This document shows positions 7,699 through 17,443 of a stretch of 64,000 nucleotides of DNA, in pieces. The stretch's first letter is position 1, and every line of letters starts with the position of its first letter. Position numbers and translations under genes: made by a program. The DNA is from CBDEVH01 sp965243565 (lineage in GTDB: Bacteria; Pseudomonadota; Gammaproteobacteria; Tethybacterales; Persebacteraceae): the NCBI GenBank assembly GCA_965243565.1, contig OZ251571.1, positions 1,620,201-1,684,200 on the forward strand, read 5' to 3'. Below the pieces are notes generated by a model that saw only the letters and a program-made list of their open reading frames with translations, did not search any database and had not been told where the DNA came from.

Positions 7699-9942
7699 AT
7701 GAAAGTACTTTTATTATTATTTTTTATTACCTTATTTGCAACAGCAAATGCTCAAGAATGTGATGATGAATATCCAAGTTGTTTTGACATCAATTGGGAA
7801 ACAGCAACTCCCAAAGACATTGCTGATATTGACCCTAACAACACGGCTTCATATAAGTTAACACCACTGCACTATGCGGCAAAATGGAGTGGGAATCCAA
7901 AAGTCATTCAACTATTAATCGATAAGGGTGCCAATGTCAGGGCTAAAAGTTATGGTGGAGAAACATCTCTACATTGGGCTGCACTCCATAACAAAAACCT
8001 AAAAGTCATTCAACTATTAATCGATAAGGGTGCCGATGTACATAATAAAGATAATGAGGGAAGTACCTCTTTACATTGGGCTGCAGGTCATTTGGCATCC
8101 TATAACAAAAATCCAGAAGTCATTCAACTATTAATTGATAATGGCGCTGATGTAAACAATAAAAATATCTATGGAGTCATTCCTTTATATGAGGCAGTAG
8201 AATATAAAAATGACCCGGAAATCATTCAACTATTAATTGATAAGGGTGCCGATGTAAATAATAAAAGTTATTTTGGAGATACTATAATAAAGGATGCAAT
8301 CGATAATAAAAATCCAAAAGTCATTCAACTATTAATCGATAATGGTGCTGATGTTGATGTAAATGATAAAGATAGAATAGAAAAAATCCTACTTGCAGCG
8401 GCAAGCACTCAAGAATGTGATTATTATAAAGATCCCAATTGTTTTGGCATTAATTGGGAAACAGCAACACCCAAAGACATTGCTGATATTAATCCCAAAA
8501 ACACTGCTTTAAATAAGCGAACACCACTGCACTATGCGGCAAAATGGAGTGGTAATCCAGAAATTACTCAACTGCTTATTGATAATGGCGCCGATGTATA
8601 TAGTAAAGATAATAATGGAAATACACCTTTATATTATGCCGCCAATAACAAGAATCCAGAAGTTATTCAACTGCTTATCGATAAGGGCGCCGATGTACAT
8701 GACAAAAATGAAAGTGGACAAACACCTTTATATTGGGCATTAAATAACAAGAATCTCGAAGTTATTCAACTGCTTATCGATAATGGCGCCGATGTTCATT
8801 ATAAAGATAATTATGGAAATACACTTTTACATGATGCGGCAATGCACAATAAAAAATCAGACGTTATGCAACTGCTTATCGATAAGGGTGCCGATGTAAA
8901 GGCTAAAAATGATGATGGCAGAACACCTTTACATGCGGCAATGCGTAATAAAAAATCAGACGTTATGCAACTGCTTATCGATAAGGGTGCCGATGTAAAG
9001 GCTAAAGATGATTATGGAAATACACCTTTACATGCGGCAGGCAATAACAAAAATCTCGACGTTATTCAACTGCTTATTGATAAGGGTGCCGATGTAAATG
9101 CTAAAAGTTATGGCGGAGATACACCTTTACATTCGGCTGCACGCCATAACAAAAACCCAGAAGTCATTCAACTGCTTATCGATAAGGGTGCCGATGTACA
9201 TTATAAAAATAAAGATGGCGAAGCACTTTTACATTTAGCAGGAAGATTTAACAAAAATCCTGAAGTTATCCAACCACTTATTGATAATGGTGCCGATATT
9301 CATAGTAAAGATAACGATGGCGCAACACCTTTACATAATGCAGCATATTATAACTTTAATCCAAGAGTTATTCAACTGCTTATTGATAAGGGTGCCGATG
9401 TAAAGGCTAAAGATGATGATGGCAGAACACCTTTACATTCGGCAGCAGTCATTAATACAAATCCAGAAATTATTCAACTGCTTATCGATAATGGTGCCTA
9501 TGTAAAGGCTAAAGATGATCATGGGAATATACCCTTACATTTTGCTGCACTCTTTAACAAAAATCCAGAAGTTATTCAACTGCTTATCGACAATGATTCC
9601 GATATACATGACAAAGATATTGATGGAAAAACACCTTTATATTGGGCGGCAGGCAATAACGAGAATCCAGAAGTTATTCAACTATTAATTGATAATGGTG
9701 CCGATGTAAAGGCTAAAAATGATGATGGAAATACCCCCCTACATTGGGCTGCATTCTCTAACAAAAACCCAGAAGTTATTCAACTGCTTATCGATAATGG
9801 TGCCAATGTTTTTGCACTAAACGATGGTTTTGTTATCCCTTATTTTTATGCTCTTGGAGCATTTTTATCTGGTAAAGATTCAAATTTTGATAAGGTTAAC
9901 ATCATTACAAAACAAATGCGTTACGTATTATTTCGCATATAA
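7699..9942 (+). CDS. Exported ankyrin-repeat protein 1
   Basis: A 747-residue protein with a Sec signal peptide (MKVLLLLFFITLFATANAQ, cleavage likely before ECDD). It holds 18 ankyrin-type units of about 33 residues with the core pattern NPEVIQLLIDKGADVxxKDxDGxTPLHxAA. The chain is built from two modules that start with the same header: a Cys-x(n)-Cys segment, NWETATPKDIADI, then TPLHYAAKWSGNP (residues about 20-70 and 234-290). The C-terminal tail VFALNDG..IPYFYALGAFLSG...IITKQMRYVLFRI is shared by all five paralogues. Ankyrin stacks bind proteins; an exported, fast-varying set suggests interaction with host or neighbouring cells, which is inference. I chose the ATG at 7699 over the TTG 3 bp earlier. 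It is separated from the four other copies by the 9.9-13.0 kb insert. Confidence 0.92.
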   Translation: MKVLLLLFFITLFATANAQECDDEYPSCFDINWETATPKDIADIDPNNTASYKLTPLHYAAKWSGNPKVIQLLIDKGANVRAKSYGGETSLHWAALHNKNLKVIQLLIDKGADVHNKDNEGSTSLHWAAGHLASYNKNPEVIQLLIDNGADVNNKNIYGVIPLYEAVEYKNDPEIIQLLIDKGADVNNKSYFGDTIIKDAIDNKNPKVIQLLIDNGADVDVNDKDRIEKILLAAASTQECDYYKDPNCFGINWETATPKDIADINPKNTALNKRTPLHYAAKWSGNPEITQLLIDNGADVYSKDNNGNTPLYYAANNKNPEVIQLLIDKGADVHDKNESGQTPLYWALNNKNLEVIQLLIDNGADVHYKDNYGNTLLHDAAMHNKKSDVMQLLIDKGADVKAKNDDGRTPLHAAMRNKKSDVMQLLIDKGADVKAKDDYGNTPLHAAGNNKNLDVIQLLIDKGADVNAKSYGGDTPLHSAARHNKNPEVIQLLIDKGADVHYKNKDGEALLHLAGRFNKNPEVIQPLIDNGADIHSKDNDGATPLHNAAYYNFNPRVIQLLIDKGADVKAKDDDGRTPLHSAAVINTNPEIIQLLIDNGAYVKAKDDHGNIPLHFAALFNKNPEVIQLLIDNDSDIHDKDIDGKTPLYWAAGNNENPEVIQLLIDNGADVKAKNDDGNTPLHWAAFSNKNPEVIQLLIDNGANVFALNDGFVIPYFYALGAFLSGKDSNFDKVNIITKQMRYVLFRI

Positions 9943-10117
9943 CAAAGGTTTTAAAAAAAGAAAAATTGAAATGAGTATAAGAAATTATGAATTATACAAA
10001 GGTCTCAATCTAATAAAACTATCTTCATGAGATTACCCTTTCATCTATATCCATATAAAATAACTAAACAACTCTTTTAAAGACTGTTTCAGTATACCTT
10101 TATACAGATTAAAATTT

Positions 10118-10223
10118 CCCTAGTGGGTGTGAAAGATAAGTGCAGTTTGTTAGTGCAAAGAGGCACAATGCAAGAGAGAGAGAAAATTTAATTAACTAAA
10201 TATCTTAGCGTTATTCATATGTC
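10118..10223 (-). repeat. Partial duplicate of the 5' end of the lipoprotein gene at 10261-10890
   Basis: About 105 bp here match 10792-10895, the start of the neighbouring lipoprotein gene (ATG, signal peptide, lipobox region), with small indels in the GAGAGA/AAAA runs that break the frame. It is a dead fragment left by a local duplication. The rest of 9943-10260 holds no recognisable gene; close to 10251-10285 a 17-bp unit containing TATTATTGTCAATTAAA is repeated about twice in tandem at the end of the lipoprotein gene. Confidence 0.75.
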
Positions 10224-10260
10224 GTATTGTTAATAATGTTTTCATTAAAAAATATTATTG

Positions 10261-10890
10261 TCAATTAAATATTATTGTCAATTTTTCAATAGAAAATAAT
10301 TTATCTGAAGTATCTTCTAAAGAATCAAGAATATCTGCTTCTTTCACCTTGCTAATGTCTAACAACGATTTTACGCATAAAGTACCCTCTGGTTGAATAC
10401 ATTCATCTGAAATATCAAACCCTTTTTTATTTAGATTACCTTTCATTCGATTAATATCTAATAAAAAAATATCAAACCCTTTAGGTGTTTTCTTCATGTG
10501 TCCTGTAAAATAAAATTTTTTATTACTAGAATCTTTAGTCTTTTCGCAATTCTTTTCAAAAGAACAGGTTTGAATAGAATCTGTAAAAAAATTTATAAAC
10601 GTATCATCACCTATTTTTGAAAGTGAGAACAAAACCTTTTGCATATAAGTTTCACCCTGTATTAGCAATACACGCCCCTCATAAACACCTGCTGTTTTAG
10701 TCTTATCTACAATTAAATAAGCTCTCTCTTTTTCACTTCCAATCGTTACTTTCGACCAACCCACAACTTCATTATCATCAAGGATTAAATCCCCTAGTGG
10801 GTGTGAAAGATAAGTGCAGTTTGTTAGTGCAAAGAGGCACAATGCAAGAGAGAAAAATTTAATTAACCTAAATATCTTAGCGTTATTCAT
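10261..10890 (-). CDS. Lipoprotein, possible immunity protein of the adjacent toxin remnant
   Basis: A 209-residue product with a type II signal peptide: FRLIKFFSLALCLFALTNC, lipobox ALTNC (Cys about 26). The mature part is soluble, mixed charge, with two extra Cys in a CSFEKNCEKTKD loop. I recognise no family. It lies directly downstream, on the same strand, of the tail of a polymorphic-toxin gene. Immunity proteins occupy that position, and lipoprotein immunity factors exist for toxins acting in the periplasm; this is inference from position only. Its 5' end has been partly copied 670 bp further along. Confidence 0.65.
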   Translation of the reverse strand: MNNAKIFRLIKFFSLALCLFALTNCTYLSHPLGDLILDDNEVVGWSKVTIGSEKERAYLIVDKTKTAGVYEGRVLLIQGETYMQKVLFSLSKIGDDTFINFFTDSIQTCSFEKNCEKTKDSSNKKFYFTGHMKKTPKGFDIFLLDINRMKGNLNKKGFDISDECIQPEGTLCVKSLLDISKVKEADILDSLEDTSDKLFSIEKLTIIFN

Positions 10891-11043
10891 ATGTCAGATT
10901 ATTAATATAGGTTTGAATCGCAATATTTTCTGGTGCCCCCAAAATGGAAAATCAGATTTAAAACCAATGACACCCTTATCATTACTAAAAATTACAAGAG
11001 AATTTGGATTACTACCCATAACGTTAGAGCCTTTGAAATTATA

Positions 11044-11571
11044 TCATTTTATTTCATTTTTTGATAATAATGAATAATTGAAGGTAATTTTACCAACTCT
11101 CGGATCATCAATTGATATCAAATTACCTTCTTTCGTAATATTTACAGTTTCAAGATCTTCTCCAGGACCACTGTAAATCATTTTTAATACTCCATCATCT
11201 GAAGTTGTAAGTTTCGTAATATTTTCATCAATAATATCTGCCCAAGTTCTCTTGTTTTTGTTTGCATCCTTTCCTCCTCGTAGTCCAATCTCATTAAAAA
11301 GATATCCATATGCCCCATTTTGAGCTCCATTGGCAAACTTACCGCCTGATAAAGATGATGCAGTACCACCTACAACGGCATGACCTATCAAACGTCTAGC
11401 ACTAAATTCTCCCTCATTACCAGGAATTAAGCCACTAGTCCCCGCAAATTTAGTAAAAGCACTACTCGCAAATCCATGTCCAAATTTACCGCCTTGCATT
11501 TTAGTAGCAATACCTCCTACAACACCATGTGCTGCCCACTGTAGTGGATAAACCCTCTCCCATTCTTGCAA
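11044..11571 (-). pseudogene. C-terminal fragment of a polymorphic (RHS/hemagglutinin-type) toxin gene
   Basis: The frame encodes two copies of a glycine-rich module that usually sits just before the toxin domain of RHS or filamentous-hemagglutinin-like proteins: HGVVGGIATKMQGGKFGHGF followed by ASSAFTKFAG, then HAVVGGTASSLSGGKFANGA followed by YGYLFNEI. After it come about 75 residues (from GLRGGKDANKNKRTW to the stop) that would be the toxic tip; I cannot name its activity. There is no start codon or upstream body: at about 11552 the sequence passes directly into the truncated mod gene, so this is a 3' fragment joined by recombination. Between it and the lipoprotein (10891-11043) another short open stretch (ending KILRFKPILII) may be a remnant of a second toxin tip. 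Confidence 0.65.
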
Positions 11572-12726
11572 ATTGACTTAACCTATATTTACCTTTTTCA
11601 TCTTCTTCGCTAAATTTTTTTAAAAATTTTTCCTCACTAATATTTAATTCTTTTACTTTCGCTATGTCTATATTGCAAGCGTACACTAACATAAATTCAT
11701 TTGTAGTAGCAAAAAATTTATCATTTGTTCTTCCTCCGGGAAAATGTCTAACTGTAATAATCCCGAGTCTATTTTCTCTGCAAAAAATTTCATCGGCTAG
11801 CGTTCCTAGATAAAAAAGTTCGGTGTGGTCAATAGCGATAGCGATAAATCCATCATCTCGTAATAATTTTTTCGCTACTTCTAATCTATTTTTTATAAAG
11901 GTTAGCCAAGTACTATGATTAAAAGTATTGTTATAAGTAAAAATATTGGCATCGCCTCCCGTGTTATACGGCGGATCAATATAAATTAGTTTTACTTTAC
12001 CCGCAAATTGCTTTTTCAAACTATGTAATGCTAGTAAATTATTACCTTTGATGATTAAATTTTCTTTTATAGTGCCGTCTGTATCTCTTCTTAACACTGC
12101 CCCATCCTGCTGTACAGTCCACCCCTTCGCAGAAGGGGAATTTTCACCATCTTTGGTGAATTTTTTCCAGTGTGTAAGTGCTTTATGGTCAAAAAGTCTG
12201 TCTATTTCATCGTGAGCAAGTACGGAATTAAAAATATCTCTTTTCGTTTGCCGTTTTTTTGTTTGTATCCCGCAGGTTCTGTTATTTTTTCACCTTGTTC
12301 TGTTCTCGTTTTTTCTTCTTGATATTCAAAATAGGTGTCTGTTCCTTCTTCGGTGCTTTGTCCACCTTCTAAAACACAATCTTTATATGGGAAATTTAAA
12401 ACAACATCATTGGTATTTTTGAGGAATTTTTTACCATCGGTTAAGCCAATTCTATTTTTATAAGCGGTATAACTATTATTGATTTTGTTTTCTTCCATAA
12501 AAAAACGAAAGTCATTTGTCTTAAATACATAGGCATTTTTAGTTTTTAGAAAAAATTTATTTTTAAAATCATTATCTTGAAACAATAAATCAATTATTTT
12601 TTCATCAGTATGCTCTACTAAATCCAAAAGAAGCGTTTGATTAAGCTCTGTTTTATCTTCGTTCCAAAGTCTATCGTCTTCTTTTAAGACTTGTTCAATC
12701 GCTTTTTTGAGGGTTGTATTATTCAT
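11552..12726 (-). pseudogene. mod: Type III restriction-modification methyltransferase Mod, frameshifted and 3'-truncated
   Basis: Two frames together give the first ~390 residues of a type III Mod protein. The first (12202-12726) starts MNNTTLKKAIEQVLKEDDRL; the continuation in another frame reads FNSVLAHDEIDRLFDHKALT and so on, then KLIYIDPPYNTGG, the amino-methyltransferase motif IV (DPPY), and FIKNRLEVAKKLLRDDGFIA. One extra T in the five-T run at 12230-12234 (coding strand) would restore the frame. After QFARMGEG the gene stops abruptly at the junction with the toxin fragment, so the C-terminal FxGxG SAM-binding motif of beta-class enzymes is missing. No res gene is present. It should be inactive even without the frameshift. 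Confidence 0.82.
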
Positions 12727-13057
12727 AAGCTCCTATATTCATAAATTAGAGTATCAGACAAAGGCAAGCAAATATTCTACTCGTAAAATTAATCATACCA
12801 TTTTATTATAGTATGATAACCTGAATAAAAATAATCAATTTTTATTCTTTGATTCTGAAAAAATTCATTTTACGGCGATTTACAACCCTACGGCAAACAA
12901 GGCATTAAAGATAACATCTTAAATCACTTCAGAGAAATATCATTGCTTATAATTTTGGCAATCACATTGGGGGAATTATGCAAAGGTCTAAAAGTAATAA
13001 TTTGGCATTATTATCTACAGCGTAAACTGATATTAGACTTTAGTATAATATGTTTTG
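12701..13057. repeat. 357-bp direct repeat, copy 2 (mod / ankyrin 2 intergenic region)
   Basis: Matches 7342-7698 base for base apart from a few substitutions. It covers the first nine codons of mod, the divergent intergenic region and the ankyrin 2 promoter. It contains a 37-bp motif (around 12961-12998, core GGTCTA) that recurs at 7604, 51601 and 58449. Confidence 0.9.
13044..13049 (+). promoter_or_regulatory. Extremely proximal -10 box of ankyrin gene 2
   Basis: TATAAT ending 8 nt before the ATG at 13058; same arrangement as copy 1, no Shine-Dalgarno. Confidence 0.45.
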
Positions 13058-15217
13058 ATGAAAGTGCTTTTATTATTATTTTTTATTACCTTATTTGCAA
13101 CAGCAAATGCTCAAGAATGTGATGATGAATATCCAAGTTGTTTTGACATCAATTGGGAAACGGCAACTCCCAAAGACATTGCTAATATTGACCCTAATAA
13201 CACGGCTTCATATAAGTTAACACCACTGCACTATGCGGCAAAATGGAGTGGGAATCCAAAAGTCATTCAACTATTAATCGATAAGGGTGCCGATGTCAGG
13301 GCTAAAAGTTATGGTGGAGAAACATCTCTACATTGGGCTACACTCCATAACAAAAACCCAAAAGTCATTCAACTATTAATCGATAAGGGTGCCGATGTCA
13401 GGGCTAAAAGTTATGGTGGAGAAACATCTCTACATTGGGCTGCACTCCATAACAAAAACCCAAAAGTCATTCAACTATTAATCGATAAGGGTGCCGATGT
13501 ACATAATAAAGATAATGACGGAAATGCCTCTTTACATTGGGCTGCAGGTCATCATTGGGCATCCTATAACAAAAATCCAGAAGTCATTCAACTATTAATT
13601 GATAAGGGTGCTGATGTAAACAATAAAAATATCTATGGCCAAACACCTTTACATAGGGCAGCAATGCGTAATAAAAATCCAGAAATCATTCAACTATTAA
13701 TTGATAAGGGTGCCGATGTAAATAATAAAAGTTATTTTGGACATACTCTAATAAAGGATGCAGCAAAATGGAGTGATAGTCCAACAGTCATTCAACTATT
13801 AATCGATAATGGTGCTGATGTTGATGTAAATGATAAAGATAGAATAGAAAAAATCCTACTTGCAGCGGCAAGCACTCAAGAATGTGATTATCATAAAGAT
13901 CCCAATTGTTTTGGCATTAATTGGGAAACAGCAACACCCGAAGACATTGCTGATATTAATCCCAACAACACTGATTTAAATAAGAGAACAGGCTTACACT
14001 ATGCAGCAAAATGGAGTGATAATCCAACAGTCATTCAACTGCTTATCGATAAGGGCACCGATGTATATAGTAAAGATAATAATGGAAATACACCTTTACA
14101 TGATGCCGCAGCCAATAACAAGAATCCAGAAGTTATTCAACTGCTTATCGACAATGATGCCGATATACATGACAAAGATATTGATGGAAAAACACCTTTA
14201 CATAATGCAGCATATTTTAACTCTAATCTAAGAGTTATTCAACTATTAATTGATAAGGGTGCCGATGTAAAGGCTAAAAATGATGATGGCAGAACACCTT
14301 TACATTGGGCGGCAGGCTATAACAAAAATCTCGACGTTATTCAACTGCTTATTGATAAGGGTGCCGATGTAAAGGCTAAAGCTGATTATGGCAGAACACC
14401 TTTACATTGGGCTGCAGTCCATAACAAAAATCTCGACGTTATTCAACTGCTTATTGATAAGGGTGCCGATGTAAAGGCTAAAGCTGATGATGGCAGAACA
14501 CCTTTATATAGGGCAGCAATGCATAATAAAAATCCAGAAGTTATTCAACTGCTTATCGATAAGGGTGCCGATGTACATCATAAAAATAAAGATGGCGAAG
14601 CACTTTTACATTCGGCTGCACTCCATAACAAAAACCCAGAAGTCATTCAACTGCTTATCGACAATGATGCCGATATACATGACAAAGATATTGATGGAAA
14701 AACACCTTTACATAATGCAGCATATTTTAACTCTAATCTAAGAGTTATTCAACTATTAATTGATAATGGTGCCGATGTAAAGGCTAAAAATGATGATGGA
14801 AATACCCCCCTACATTGGGCTGCACTCCATAACAAAAACCCAGAAGTCATTCAACTGCTTATCGACAATGATGCCGATATACATGACAAAGATATTGATG
14901 GAAAAACACCTTTACATAATGCAGCATATTTTAACTCTAATCTAAGAGTTATTCAACTGCTTATTGATAAGGGTGCCGATGTAAATGCTAAAAGTTATGG
15001 CGGAGATACACCTTTACATTCGGCTGCACGCCATAACAAAAACCCAGAAGTCATTCAACTGCTTATCGATAAGGGTGCCGATGTTTTTGCACTAGATGAT
15101 GGTTTTGTTATCCCTTATTTTTATGCTCTTATAGCATTTTTATCTGGTAAAGATTCAAATTCTGACAAGGTTAACATCATTACAAAACAAATGCGTTATG
15201 TATTATTTCGCATATAA
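13058..15217 (+). CDS. Exported ankyrin-repeat protein 2
   Basis: A 719-residue paralogue of protein 1 with the same signal peptide, the same two headers (NWETATPKDIANI; NWETATPEDIADI) and the same tail ending IITKQMRYVLFRI. It has 17 ankyrin units. Internal shuffling is visible: the RAKSYGGETSLHWA unit occurs twice in succession near the N-terminus, and a pair of units (NDADIHDKDIDGKTPLHNAA followed by NLRVIQLLID) occurs three times in the second half, at protein and DNA level. It is the first of the four contiguous genes. Confidence 0.92.
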   Translation: MKVLLLLFFITLFATANAQECDDEYPSCFDINWETATPKDIANIDPNNTASYKLTPLHYAAKWSGNPKVIQLLIDKGADVRAKSYGGETSLHWATLHNKNPKVIQLLIDKGADVRAKSYGGETSLHWAALHNKNPKVIQLLIDKGADVHNKDNDGNASLHWAAGHHWASYNKNPEVIQLLIDKGADVNNKNIYGQTPLHRAAMRNKNPEIIQLLIDKGADVNNKSYFGHTLIKDAAKWSDSPTVIQLLIDNGADVDVNDKDRIEKILLAAASTQECDYHKDPNCFGINWETATPEDIADINPNNTDLNKRTGLHYAAKWSDNPTVIQLLIDKGTDVYSKDNNGNTPLHDAAANNKNPEVIQLLIDNDADIHDKDIDGKTPLHNAAYFNSNLRVIQLLIDKGADVKAKNDDGRTPLHWAAGYNKNLDVIQLLIDKGADVKAKADYGRTPLHWAAVHNKNLDVIQLLIDKGADVKAKADDGRTPLYRAAMHNKNPEVIQLLIDKGADVHHKNKDGEALLHSAALHNKNPEVIQLLIDNDADIHDKDIDGKTPLHNAAYFNSNLRVIQLLIDNGADVKAKNDDGNTPLHWAALHNKNPEVIQLLIDNDADIHDKDIDGKTPLHNAAYFNSNLRVIQLLIDKGADVNAKSYGGDTPLHSAARHNKNPEVIQLLIDKGADVFALDDGFVIPYFYALIAFLSGKDSNSDKVNIITKQMRYVLFRI

Positions 15218-15295
15218 CAAAATAATACAAAGTAATAATTTGGCATTATTATCTACAGCGTAAACTGATATTAGACTTTAGTATAATATGTTTTG
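15218..15295. repeat. 78-bp inter-ankyrin spacer, copy 1
   Basis: Identical or nearly so to 17366-17443 and 19418-19495, and for its first ~60 bp to 21833-21897 before dinB. It carries the TATAAT box (15282-15287) 8 nt before the next ATG. The spacer plus one gene is the unit of the tandem duplication. Confidence 0.9.
15282..15287 (+). promoter_or_regulatory. Extremely proximal -10 box of ankyrin gene 3
   Basis: TATAAT ending 8 nt before the ATG at 15296, within the repeated spacer. Confidence 0.45.
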
Positions 15296-17365
15296 ATGAA
15301 AGTACTTTTATTATTATTTTTTACCCTATTTGCAACAGCAAATGCTCAAGAATGTGATGATGAATATCCAAGTTGTTTTGACATCAATTGGGAAACGGCA
15401 ACTCCCAAAGACATTGCTAATATTGACCCTAACAACACGGCTTCATATAAGTTAACACCACTGCACTATGGGGCAAAATGGAGTGGTAATCCAGAAATTA
15501 CTCAACTGCTTATTGATAAAGGTGCCGATGTCAGGGCTAAAAGTTATGGTGGAGAAACATCTCTACATTGGGCTGCACTCCATAACAAAAACCTAAAAGT
15601 CATTCAACTATTAATTGATAATGGTGCCGATGTACATAATAAAGATAATGACGGAAATGCCTCTTTACATTGGGCTGCAGGTCATCATTGGGCATCCTAT
15701 AACAAAAATCCAGAAGTCATTCAACTATTAATTGATAAGGGTGCTGATGTAAACAATAAAAATAACTATGACCAAACACCCTTACATTTGGCAGTAGAAT
15801 ATAAAAATGATCCGGAAATCATTCAACTATTAATTGATAAGGGTGCCGATGTAAATAATAAAAGTTATTTTGGAGATACTATAATAAAGGATGCAATATC
15901 CCGTAACAAAAATCCAAAAGTCATTCAACTATTAATCGATAATGGTGCTGATGTTGATGTAAATGATAAAGATAGAATAGAAAAAATCCTACTTGCAGCG
16001 GCAAGCACTCAAGAATGTGATTATTATAAAGATCCCAATTGTTTTGGCATTAATTGGGAAACAGCAACTCCCAAAGACATTGCTGATATTAATCCCAAAG
16101 ACATTGCTGATATTAATCCCAAAAACACTGCTTTAAATAAGTTAACACCACTGCACTATGCGGCAAAATGGAGTGGTAATCCAGAAATTACTCAACTGCT
16201 TATTGATAATGGTGCCGATGTATATAGTAAAGATAATAATGGAAATACACCTTTATATTATGCCGCCAATAACAAGAATCCAGAAGTTATTCAACTGCTT
16301 ATCGATAAGGGCGCCGATGTACATGACAAAAATGAAAGTGGACAAACACCTTTATATTGGGCATTAAATAACAAGAATTTCGAAGTTATTCAACTGTTTA
16401 TTGATAAGGGTGCCGATGTTCATTATAAAGATAATTATGGAAATACACCTTTACATTATGCGGCAATGCGTAATAAAAAATCAGACGTTATGCAACTGCT
16501 TATCGATAAGGGTGCCGATGTAAAGGCTAAAGATGATGATGGCAGAACACCTTTACATGCGGCAGGCAATAACAAAAATCTCGACGTTATTCAACTGCTT
16601 ATTGATAAGGGTGCCGATGTAAAGGCTAAAGATGATGATGGCGAAACCCCTTTACATAGGGCGGCAATGCTTAATAAAAATCCAGAAATTATTCAACTGC
16701 TTATCGATAAGGGTGCCGATGTACATTATAAAAATGAAAAGGGAGAAGCACTTTTACATTTAGCAGGAATATTTAACAAAAACCCTGAAGTTATCCAACT
16801 ACTTATTGATAATGGTGCCGATATTCATAGTAAAGATAACGATGGCGCAACACCTTTACATAAGGCAACATATTATAACTTTAATCCAAGAGTTATTCAA
16901 CTGCTTATTGATAAGGGTGCCGATGTTCATAGTAAAGATAATAAGGGCGCAACACCCTTGTATTCTGCAGCAATCAGGAATGAGAATCCAGAAGTTATTC
17001 AACTGCTTATCGATAAGGGTGCCGATATTCATAGTAAAGATAATATTGGCGGAACACCTTTACATGCGGCAGCATGGAATAACAATAACCCAAAAGTTAT
17101 TCAACTGCTTATTGATAAGGGTGCCGATATAAATGCTAAAAGTTATGGCGGAGATACACCCTTACATTCGGCTGCAGTCCATAACAAAAACCCAGAAGTT
17201 ATTCAACTGCTTATCGATAATGGTGCCAATGTTTTTGCACTAGACGATGGTTTTGTTATCCCTTATTTTTATGCTCTTATAGCATTTTTATCTGGTAAAG
17301 ATTCAAATTCTGACAAGGTTAACATCATTACAAAACAAATGCGTTATGTATTATTTGGCATATAA
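15296..17365 (+). CDS. Exported ankyrin-repeat protein 3
   Basis: A 689-residue paralogue with 16 ankyrin units, one residue shorter in the signal peptide (FFTLFATANAQ) than copies 1 and 2. The second header carries a small in-frame tandem duplication (DIADINPKDIADINP), a replication-slippage scar. The C-terminal tail ends RYVLFGI instead of RYVLFRI. Most units are shared with genes 1, 4 and 5 in different order. Confidence 0.92.
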   Translation: MKVLLLLFFTLFATANAQECDDEYPSCFDINWETATPKDIANIDPNNTASYKLTPLHYGAKWSGNPEITQLLIDKGADVRAKSYGGETSLHWAALHNKNLKVIQLLIDNGADVHNKDNDGNASLHWAAGHHWASYNKNPEVIQLLIDKGADVNNKNNYDQTPLHLAVEYKNDPEIIQLLIDKGADVNNKSYFGDTIIKDAISRNKNPKVIQLLIDNGADVDVNDKDRIEKILLAAASTQECDYYKDPNCFGINWETATPKDIADINPKDIADINPKNTALNKLTPLHYAAKWSGNPEITQLLIDNGADVYSKDNNGNTPLYYAANNKNPEVIQLLIDKGADVHDKNESGQTPLYWALNNKNFEVIQLFIDKGADVHYKDNYGNTPLHYAAMRNKKSDVMQLLIDKGADVKAKDDDGRTPLHAAGNNKNLDVIQLLIDKGADVKAKDDDGETPLHRAAMLNKNPEIIQLLIDKGADVHYKNEKGEALLHLAGIFNKNPEVIQLLIDNGADIHSKDNDGATPLHKATYYNFNPRVIQLLIDKGADVHSKDNKGATPLYSAAIRNENPEVIQLLIDKGADIHSKDNIGGTPLHAAAWNNNNPKVIQLLIDKGADINAKSYGGDTPLHSAAVHNKNPEVIQLLIDNGANVFALDDGFVIPYFYALIAFLSGKDSNSDKVNIITKQMRYVLFGI

Positions 17366-17443
17366 CAAAATAATACAAAGTAATAATTTGGCATTATTAT
17401 CTACAGCGTAAACTGATATTAGACTTTAGTATAATATGGTTTG
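17366..17443. repeat. 78-bp inter-ankyrin spacer, copy 2
   Basis: Same sequence as 15218-15295, including the TATAAT at 17430-17435. Confidence 0.9.
17430..17435 (+). promoter_or_regulatory. Extremely proximal -10 box of ankyrin gene 4
   Basis: TATAAT ending 8 nt before the ATG at 17444. Confidence 0.45.
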
